The notes below the pieces were generated by a model that was given only the letters and a program-made list of their open reading frames with translations, was not told the DNA's origin and did not search any database. Shown piece by piece: positions 1 through 4,473 of a stretch of DNA of 5,461 nucleotides (within the stretch, counting starts at the first letter, position 1; each line of letters opens with the position of its first letter). The position numbers and the translations under genes were made by a program. Source of the stretch: Thermoplasmata archaeon. Lineage in GTDB: Archaea; Thermoplasmatota; Thermoplasmata; UBA184. The stretch covers positions 1 through 5,461 of the forward strand of contig JAKAVH010000188.1 of assembly GCA_021827545.1 (NCBI GenBank), in the 5' to 3' direction.

Positions 1-155
1 GCGTAGAGCGTGTCGAAGGCGAGGGACGATTTGCCGGATCCGCTCACGCCGGTGACCACGATGAACCGCCCGCGCGGAAGGTCGAGCGAGAGGTTCTTGA
101 GGTTGTGTTGGCGCGCGCCGCGCACGCGGATGAGGTCGCTTCCTGACGATGGCAT
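1..155 (-). CDS. uvrA: Excinuclease ABC subunit A (UvrA), N-terminal fragment cut by the left edge
   Basis: UvrA is the ATP-dependent damage-recognition subunit of the UvrABC nucleotide excision repair complex; as a dimer it loads UvrB onto lesions. Only the first 51 residues and part of one more are present. They match the classic UvrA N-terminus: an 'IxVRGARxHNLKN' block at residues 10-21, then the Walker A P-loop GVSGSGKSS at residues 36-44 (invariant K42), then LAFDTLYA. The ATG at 155 is chosen because the homology starts a few residues in and because an in-frame TGA, the stop of the upstream gene, lies seven codons before it with no other ATG, GTG or TTG between. It follows the creatininase-family gene by 18 bases, so co-transcription is likely. 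A G-run at 164-166, 8 bases before the ATG, could act as the ribosome site. In archaea uvrABC is patchily distributed and generally viewed as acquired from bacteria. Identification is secure; the rest of the gene is outside the window. Confidence 0.96.
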   Translation of the reverse strand, partial: MPSSGSDLIRVRGARQHNLKNLSLDLPRGRFIVVTGVSGSGKSSLAFDTLY

Positions 156-157
156 CG

Positions 158-172
158 CCGACCCCCGGTCGG
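158..172 (-). promoter_or_regulatory. Small hairpin showing a G-run just before the uvrA start
   Basis: On the minus strand the 18-base gap between the creatininase-family stop and the uvrA ATG contains CCGACC-GGG-GGTCGG, a perfect 6-bp stem with a three-G loop. The loop lies 8 bases from the ATG, normal Shine-Dalgarno spacing, and a G-run can pair with the CCUCC end of 16S rRNA. The structure is visible in the sequence; a role in translation initiation or coupling is inferred. It may be chance in GC-rich DNA. Confidence 0.35.
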
Positions 173-173
173 G

Positions 174-896
174 TCAATCCGGCAAGACGCTTCGAACCGT
201 CTCGACGATCCGGCGGATCACATGCGCCTGGACGCGGGCGCCGAGCTCGGCGGAAGCGGTCCGGGTGTCCCCGATGACGCTCTCGGGCCACTCGGCCTCC
301 GTTGGGGAGCCCGGCACGAACGGACTGGCGCGGTAGGCGACCACCGGTCGGCTGGGTCCGACGGTATCGGGTGCGAGGGCCATAACGCGGGACGTCTCGA
401 GGAGGCCGGCGTGGCCGTCCGTGACCGGGGCCTCCGACCCTCGGAGCTCGTAGACGAAATCGTAGTCCGAAAGGACGGCGATCCGGGCGGCCGGATACGC
501 CCGCATCGTCTCCGCCGCCGCCTCCCGCAATGCGGCCATGTGGCCCCGCTCCGCGTGCCCGCTCAGGACCAGCATCCGGGTGACGCCGGACCGCGCGAGC
601 TCGCTCAGGACGTCCCGGGCGCCCGCCGCGAGCGTCTCCAACGGCAGCGAGACCGTTCCGGGGAACCGACGCGCGCCCGGGCACGAACCGTACGGAATCG
701 TCGGGGCGACGAACGCCCCGAGTTCCGCCGCGACCGCTTCGGCCGTCGCCTCGGCCTGGATCTGGTCGGCGGCGAGCGGCAGATGGGGGCCGTGCGCTTC
801 GAGGGCGCCGACCGGAACGATGACGAGCGGACGACGGCTGAGCGCCCGTTCGAACGTGCGGGAATCGACCGCGCCGAGCGCGTAGCGGGAGACCAT
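174..896 (-). CDS. Creatininase-family metal-dependent amidohydrolase
   Basis: A 240-residue protein, the usual length for the creatininase/MftE/ArfB family of binuclear-metal enzymes that hydrolyse cyclic or linear amide bonds. Visible motifs in order: the metal-binding N-terminal block with E33, H35, H38 and D44 ([15 protein letters not shown]); [13 protein letters not shown] at 69-81, in place of the common G-S-x-EH-x-x-[12 protein letters not shown] at 112-119, where H114 and E116 align with the His and Glu of creatininase's NGHYEN; and [10 protein letters not shown] at 160-169. All five expected metal ligands (E33, H35, D44, H114, E116) are therefore present. No signal peptide or membrane segment is seen, so it should be cytosolic. 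The ATG at 896 is preferred because family homology begins right after it and a TATA box lies 26 bases upstream; the open frame runs a further 127 codons upstream, but this is Arg-rich out-of-frame topA sequence. Substrate is unknown: the archaeal relative ArfB (formylamino-pyrimidine deformylase of the riboflavin/F420 pathway) is one possibility, but its motifs differ. uvrA follows closely. Confidence 0.88.
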   Translation of the reverse strand: MVSRYALGAVDSRTFERALSRRPLVIVPVGALEAHGPHLPLAADQIQAEATAEAVAAELGAFVAPTIPYGSCPGARRFPGTVSLPLETLAAGARDVLSELARSGVTRMLVLSGHAERGHMAALREAAAETMRAYPAARIAVLSDYDFVYELRGSEAPVTDGHAGLLETSRVMALAPDTVGPSRPVVAYRASPFVPGSPTEAEWPESVIGDTRTASAELGARVQAHVIRRIVETVRSVLPD

Positions 897-918
897 CGGG
901 AGCGCGATGCGGTCGTCC

Positions 919-926
919 GTATTTAA
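919..926 (-). promoter_or_regulatory. TATA box (box A) for the creatininase-family gene; predicted leaderless mRNA
   Basis: The minus strand reads TTAAATAC here, an A/T island in otherwise very GC-rich sequence, centred about 26.5 bases upstream of the ATG at 896. Archaeal TATA boxes sit about 26 bases before the transcription start, so the transcript should begin at or within a base or two of the ATG. There is no clear Shine-Dalgarno sequence. No A-rich BRE is evident upstream of the box. Confidence 0.6.
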
Positions 927-994
927 CGCCCGGGCGGGGATGCCGAAACAGTCTCTCCGAAGATCGACCCCGACTCGCGCGAACGAATCGCGCG

Positions 995-1010
995 CGCCGA
1001 TCGATCGGCG
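995..1010. repeat. 16-bp perfect palindrome downstream of topA
   Basis: CGCCGATCGATCGGCG is identical on both strands. It begins 15 bases after the topA stop and lies about 70 bases upstream of the TATA box of the next gene. It could form a hairpin at the end of the topA mRNA or be bound by a dimeric regulator. No T-run follows on the minus strand, so it is not a typical archaeal terminator. Function is unproven. Confidence 0.4.
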
Positions 1011-1024
1011 GTCCGGCGGCCGCG

Positions 1025-3511
1025 TCAGGCGACTTCGGCCGGCACGGCGCCGCGGCCCCGGGTCTTGACCGCGGGCGAGCGCTTCCGGGACGGGGGAGTG
1101 GCAGCGGGCCTCGAACGATCGGTGCGCGGACGCGGCGAAGCGCTCCGTCGACGCTTCGCTGGGCCCGAATCGGCGGCCCGCCGGGCGCGCTTCGCCGGGG
1201 CGGGCGACGGGGCGGCTTCCTTCTTCGCTCCGCGCTCGGCCCGGCTCGGGCAGGCCGGGTTCACGCAGAGCGTCCACGGCGGGCGGCCCGACTCGACGGC
1301 GGTGACGACGGGGGCCTTACATTCGGCGCAGGGTGCGGCCTCGACGACCAATTTTCCCCGCTGGGGAAGGGGATACGTCACCCGGCATTCGGGGTAGCCC
1401 GCGCAACCCGCGAACCGCTTGCCGGCGAACGAGTAGCGGATCGACAGATCCCGTCCGCAGGACGGACAAGCGCCGAGCCGGAACGCTCGGCGGTGTTCGG
1501 GGCATTCGGGATTCACGCAGAACAGCTCGGGGCGCTGGCCGCGGAACGTGATCTTGACCCGGGGGGTCTTGCAGATCCCGCAGAGAAAATCCGGTGCGGG
1601 CTCGACGAACCCCGCGAGCGGAAGCGCGTAGGTGACCGTGCAGGTCCCCGGGTTGTTCACGCACTGGATCCACCGGGCGCCGCGGGGGCTTCGCGCGAGC
1701 CGAAGCGCGCCGCCGCACTTCGGACACGGTCCGACGAAATGCTGCCGGTCGAGCGCGCTCGTGAGCGTGGCGCGGACGAGCGCGCGGTTGCGCGCGAGGA
1801 GCTCGTAGGCGCCGCGGAGCATCTCCCGGGACTCCTCGAGCACGTCCGCTTGCGGCTTCTTCGACTCGGCGACGAGCGCCATGTCATCTTCGAGCCGATG
1901 GGTCATTTCGGGCCGGGTGATGACCGGGGCGTGCGCCCGCAACGCCTCGGTGACCGCGATGCCGGTATACGTCGGCTCGAGCGAGCGCGCCTGGACGTAA
2001 TGTCGGTCGAACAGCTTCTGGAGGACGTCGTGGCGGGTGCTCTTCGTTCCCAAGCCGAGCCGCTCCATCTCCTGGATCAACGAGCCTTGCGTGTAGCGCC
2101 GGGGGGGTCGGGTCTCGTCGCGCACGAGGTCGATCGATTCGACCGGAACCGCTTCGCCGACGACGAGCGCCGGTAGCGGGGTCTCCTCGGGATGCGAGTA
2201 CGGGTAGATCGAGTACCAGCCGGGGTCGAGGACCGTCTGCCCGGCCCCCGCGAACGACTCCCCTCGGATCTCGAGGCGGACGTTCCGCAACCGTCCGACG
2301 GCGTCCGGGGCGATCGTGGCGAGAAACCGACGCACGACCAGTTCGTACACCCGGGCGTGGTCCGGCTTCAGCTTCGCGAGGGCGATGACGCCGGTCGGGT
2401 AGATCGGCGGGTGGTCGGTCGTTTCGGTCCGGCCGCGCGTCGGCCGCAACGTCGATTGGCGCAAGACGAAGTCGGCGGCGTCGCGGAAGTCGCTGTCGCG
2501 AAACCGCTCCGCGAGCGACCGCAGCCCGAGCCCGCGCGGGTAGACCGTGTTGTCCGTCCGGGGGTAGCTGATCAGCCCTTGGGTGTAGAGATCTTCCGCG
2601 ATCCGCATCACGGTCGCCGCGCCCAAGCCGAGCCGCGTCGCCTCGGCGACGAACAGCGTCGTCGAGAACGGCACGGGCGGCCGCCGACGGGTCTCCTCTT
2701 CCTTGAACTCGACGACCGTGGCGGTCGGGGCTCCGCGGAGCGCGTCGTAGAGTCGCCGGGCGTCGCCTTCGACGGTCCACGGACCGTGGGTGTGCTTCAC
2801 GCGGAACGGCTCCGAGCCTTTCTTCAACGAGGCGATCAGCTCCCAGAACGGCGTCGGCACGAACTCCTTGATCGCCTGGTCCCGTTCCACGAGAAGGGCG
2901 AGGGTCGGGGTCTGGACCCGGCCGACGGAGAGGAAGCTGCGGCCGCGCTGCTGCGCGGTGAGCGACAGATAGCGCGTCAGCAACGCGCCCCACACGAGGT
3001 CGATCTCCTGGCGCGCTTCCGCCGCTTGAGCGAGCGCCCGGTCGAGCGTCTTGAGGTCGGCGAAGCTTCGCTCGATCTCTTCGCGGGTCAGCGCACTGTA
3101 GCGCGCGCGACGGACCTCGAGGTTCGGCCGCACCTTCTCGAGGAGCTCGAGGATCTCCCACGCGATGAGCTCCCCTTCACGGTCAAAGTCGGTGGCGAGG
3201 ATGACGCGATCGACGTCCGCGACGATCGTGCGGAGCGCCTCGACGATCCGCGGCTCGGTGATGCGCTTTACCGGGTGGGCCTCGAGGAGACGGGGCAGCG
3301 TTTCGAACGACCACTCCGCGAGCTCGGGGGGATAGTCGAGCTCGACGACGTGGCCCCGGAGTCCCGCGACCAGGTACGTTCCGTCCGGACGCTCGAATTC
3401 GAATACCGGCGTCCCCGCCACGCGGCTGCGACGCATCGATCCTTGGGAGAGGACGACGGCGATGCGCAACGCCGTGTTGAACTTCTCCGTGATGACAAGT
3501 GTTCGGCTCAC
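1025..3511 (-). CDS. topA: DNA topoisomerase IA (archaeal TopA type) with four zinc ribbons and a basic C-terminal tail
   Basis: This enzyme relaxes negatively supercoiled DNA by cutting one strand through a 5'-phosphotyrosine link. It has 828 residues. The N-terminal TOPRIM domain has E9 and the Mg-binding D108-x-D110-x-E112 (TDFDREGE). SVGRVQTPTLALLVERD is at 195-211. The catalytic tyrosine is Y316 with R318 in GLISYPRTDNT, and the conserved TQGSLIQEMERLGLGTKST region is at about 474-492. Four C4 zinc ribbons follow: C596/C599/C617/C624, C644/C647/C665/C670, C682/C685/C703/C709 and C728/C731/C749/C754. From about residue 757 to the end the protein is a low-complexity Lys/Arg/Pro/Ala/Ser tail. 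The start is GTG at 3511: the TOPRIM homology begins with the second residue, GGGAG lies 7 bases upstream, and a weak TATA-like site lies about 30 bases upstream. It is divergent from tRNA-Phe. A reverse gyrase helicase domain is absent. Identification is very secure; the tail's role is inferred. Confidence 0.97.
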   Translation of the reverse strand: MSRTLVITEKFNTALRIAVVLSQGSMRRSRVAGTPVFEFERPDGTYLVAGLRGHVVELDYPPELAEWSFETLPRLLEAHPVKRITEPRIVEALRTIVADVDRVILATDFDREGELIAWEILELLEKVRPNLEVRRARYSALTREEIERSFADLKTLDRALAQAAEARQEIDLVWGALLTRYLSLTAQQRGRSFLSVGRVQTPTLALLVERDQAIKEFVPTPFWELIASLKKGSEPFRVKHTHGPWTVEGDARRLYDALRGAPTATVVEFKEEETRRRPPVPFSTTLFVAEATRLGLGAATVMRIAEDLYTQGLISYPRTDNTVYPRGLGLRSLAERFRDSDFRDAADFVLRQSTLRPTRGRTETTDHPPIYPTGVIALAKLKPDHARVYELVVRRFLATIAPDAVGRLRNVRLEIRGESFAGAGQTVLDPGWYSIYPYSHPEETPLPALVVGEAVPVESIDLVRDETRPPRRYTQGSLIQEMERLGLGTKSTRHDVLQKLFDRHYVQARSLEPTYTGIAVTEALRAHAPVITRPEMTHRLEDDMALVAESKKPQADVLEESREMLRGAYELLARNRALVRATLTSALDRQHFVGPCPKCGGALRLARSPRGARWIQCVNNPGTCTVTYALPLAGFVEPAPDFLCGICKTPRVKITFRGQRPELFCVNPECPEHRRAFRLGACPSCGRDLSIRYSFAGKRFAGCAGYPECRVTYPLPQRGKLVVEAAPCAECKAPVVTAVESGRPPWTLCVNPACPSRAERGAKKEAAPSPAPAKRARRAADSGPAKRRRSASPRPRTDRSRPAATPPSRKRSPAVKTRGRGAVPAEVA

Positions 3512-3525
3512 GTTCGCTCTCCCAT
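3508..3525 (-). other. Possible five-codon upstream ORF overlapping the topA start
   Basis: An ATG at 3525 opens a five-codon frame (MGERT) whose TGA overlaps the topA GTG as GTGA. If the transcript starts upstream of 3525, ribosomes ending here could re-initiate at the topA GTG. However, the only TATA-like site places the transcription start near 3511-3515, inside or after this frame, which would exclude it from the mRNA. Kept as a low-confidence site. Confidence 0.15.
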
Positions 3526-3537
3526 GGCGGGCGGGGG

Positions 3538-3544
3538 TAGATAA
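3538..3544 (-). promoter_or_regulatory. topA: Weak TATA-like element for topA
   Basis: TTATCTA on the minus strand is the only A/T-rich patch upstream of topA before the tRNA promoter. Its centre is about 30 bases from the GTG at 3511, giving a predicted transcription start around 3511-3515 and a very short or absent leader. The match to archaeal box A is imperfect. Confidence 0.4.
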
Positions 3545-3665
3545 GGTCAGGCCCGCGATCGAGAGCGAAACGGCGGGTCGAACGTGCGCGCGCGCCCGTG
3601 GAGGACGCGGGGGCGACGAATCGAGACGGACGGTTCGCTCGATCGGCCGCTCTGCGGCGAACGGC

Positions 3666-3674
3666 TTTATTATA
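3666..3674 (+). promoter_or_regulatory. TATA box (box A) of the tRNA-Phe gene
   Basis: TTTATTATA is the most A/T-rich run in the intergenic region and closely resembles the archaeal box A. Its centre is about 32 bases before the first base of the mature tRNA, so transcription would start about 5 bases upstream of the tRNA, leaving a short 5' leader for RNase P to remove. Confidence 0.75.
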
Positions 3675-3701
3675 GGCAGCGGCCGTGGGGCCCGGTCCGG
3701 T

Positions 3702-3775
3702 GCCGCGGTAACTCAGTTTGGGAGAGTGCAAGACTGAAGATCTTGAAGCCGCCGGTTCAAGCCCGGCCCGCGGCA
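3702..3775 (+). tRNA. tRNA-Phe (anticodon GAA), no intron, CCA not encoded
   Basis: A complete cloverleaf of 74 bases. The acceptor stem is GCCGCGG (3702-3708) with CCGCGGC (3768-3774), then discriminator A (3775). The D stem is ACTC with GAGT (3711-3714, 3724-3727), with GG in the loop. The anticodon stem is CAAGA with TCTTG (3729-3733, 3741-3745) around the loop CTGAAGA, with U33, anticodon GAA at 3736-3738 and G37, the site of wyosine-type modification in archaeal tRNA-Phe. The T stem is GCCGG with CCGGC (3751-3755, 3763-3767) around TTCAAGC. All stems pair without mismatch. TCC rather than CCA follows, so CCA is added after transcription. It is the only plus-strand gene in the window and is convergent with the DUF35/thiolase pair. 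No T-run terminator is visible downstream. Confidence 0.97.
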
Positions 3776-3939
3776 TCCCTCTCCCGATTCCCGGTCGTCC
3801 GTCGCGTGCGCCACCCGCCCCCTGAGCGGTGGAACGGGCACCGGCGTTCGCGCGGGTCCAAAGGGACAGCCTCGCGGGCCGATCGGCCGCGGGCGCTCGC
3901 GCCCCGGGAGCCCCGGTCGAATCCGGGGCAGAGTCCGCC
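3776..3939. other. Structured spacer between tRNA-Phe and the DUF35 gene (convergent ends)
   Basis: This 164-base gap has no convincing coding region. Its right half contains three consecutive self-complementary elements: a 12-bp palindrome GGCCGATCGGCC (3877-3888), a stem GGGCG/CGCCC (3891-3895, 3900-3904) with a CTCG loop, and a 7-bp hairpin at 3910-3929. As it lies between two converging transcripts, it may protect or mark 3' ends. Neither strand shows the T-run usual for archaeal termination. Confidence 0.4.
3910..3929 (-). terminator. Possible 3'-end hairpin after the DUF35 gene
   Basis: Arms GCCCCGG (3910-3916) and CCGGGGC (3923-3929) form a perfect 7-bp stem with a 6-base loop, starting 10 bases past the DUF35 stop. 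No U-tract follows, so it is not a bacterial-type intrinsic terminator; it may stabilise the 3' end. Resemblance to a tRNA T-arm was considered but the geometry does not fit. Confidence 0.3.
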
Positions 3940-4473
3940 CTACGCGCCGGCCGCGGGGACGAACCAGACGTCCGTGATCGAGTACCGCGGGTTCGGGTCG
4001 AACCGCGCTTCGACCGGCATGCCGACGTACAGGTCCGACTCCTGAGCGTCCTTGAGACGGACGAGCAGCAGGCTGTCGACGCCGTCGAACTCGACGAGCG
4101 CGAGGTTGTACGGCGTCTCCTTCAGGAACGCCTCGCTGCCGAAGTGGCACGTCGTCCACGAGTGCAGGCGGCCCCGAAGCGGAAGGTCGATCCACGCAGT
4201 CGGCGCCCCGCACGCCATGCAGTGGCTGCGGGGCGTGGCGTAGGTGGTGCCGCAGCGGCGGGCCGTGCACTTCGATCCCTTGAGCTTTCCCTCCGCGAGA
4301 CCCAAGAAGAACGGCGAGTCCTCCGCGTAACTGTGGATGTACTGGATCGAGTACGGGTAGCGGATCACGAGGCTCTCGACCCCGTCCTTGTCGCGGAAGA
4401 TCGCGGCGCCGCTCCGCTCGAGCTCGGCTTGGACGTCCCTGAACTTCTCGAAGGTCGGGGGTTTCTCCTTCAT
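3940..4473 (-). CDS. DUF35 zinc-ribbon/OB-fold protein, thiolase partner
   Basis: A 177-residue protein of the archaeal and bacterial family whose members pair with thiolases. In the archaeal acetoacetyl-CoA thiolase/HMG-CoA synthase complex, the DUF35 protein bridges the two enzymes and helps channel the intermediate. It has an N-terminal segment of about 60 residues with helix-forming character; a rubredoxin-like zinc ribbon with C69, C74, C85 and C88 (KC-TARR-CG...HCMACG); and then a C-terminal OB fold (about 95-177) with the typical 'GRLHSWT' and 'PYNLALVEFDG' strands. All four zinc ligands are present. The ATG at 4473 overlaps the thiolase TGA as ATGA, which fixes the start and suggests translational coupling; a GGGG run lies 9 bases upstream. 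The frame stays open further upstream but only as thiolase out-of-frame sequence. Whether it serves mevalonate synthesis or fatty-acid turnover cannot be decided from this window. Confidence 0.93.
   Translation of the reverse strand: MKEKPPTFEKFRDVQAELERSGAAIFRDKDGVESLVIRYPYSIQYIHSYAEDSPFFLGLAEGKLKGSKCTARRCGTTYATPRSHCMACGAPTAWIDLPLRGRLHSWTTCHFGSEAFLKETPYNLALVEFDGVDSLLLVRLKDAQESDLYVGMPVEARFDPNPRYSITDVWFVPAAGA

Larger units (their letters stand above)
897..1024. other. Intergenic spacer between topA and the creatininase-family gene
   Basis: This 128-base gap holds the TATA box at 919-926, the palindrome at 995-1010, and a direct repeat TCGCGCG at 975-981 and 988-994 (13 bases apart). No convincing small gene was found. 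Its length and the good TATA box suggest that the downstream gene has its own promoter rather than relying only on read-through from topA. Confidence 0.5.
3512..3701. promoter_or_regulatory. Divergent control region between topA and tRNA-Phe, with repeated TTCGCTC motif
   Basis: This 190-base spacer carries back-to-back promoter candidates. TTCGCTC occurs at 3513-3519 and 3634-3640, and its complement GAGCGAA at 3563-3569. The first and third copies extend to a 9-bp inverted repeat (TTCGCTCTC at 3513-3521, GAGAGCGAA at 3561-3569) that brackets the topA TATA-like site. A second inverted pair, GTTCGC at 3633-3638 and GCGAAC at 3657-3662, abuts the tRNA TATA box. These could be sites for a regulator. 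Copies of the heptamer also occur inside topA, so chance is possible. Confidence 0.35.

Noticed and set aside
897..1277. 127-codon upstream extension of the creatininase-family reading frame
   Set aside because: It overlaps the topA 3' end in another frame, is Arg/Pro/Ala-rich without family similarity, and the TATA box supports the start at 896.
1884..3161. 425-codon minus-strand frame inside topA
   Set aside because: It is a shifted-frame shadow of topA, rich in Arg, Ala, Pro and Asp, with no motifs.
2192..3544. 450-codon plus-strand open frame antisense to topA
   Set aside because: High GC produces long antisense frames; the translation is Arg/Asp/Glu-rich with no recognisable domain, and topA on the other strand is unambiguous.
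3776..3800. Terminator for tRNA-Phe
   Set aside because: No T-run or hairpin directly follows the tRNA; nothing supports a defined site.
3905..3935. Possible second tRNA or tRNA remnant, from the GGTCGAATCC sequence resembling a T-arm
   Set aside because: The stem is 7 bp with a 6-base loop rather than 5 bp with 7 bases, and no matching acceptor, D or anticodon arms were found on either side.
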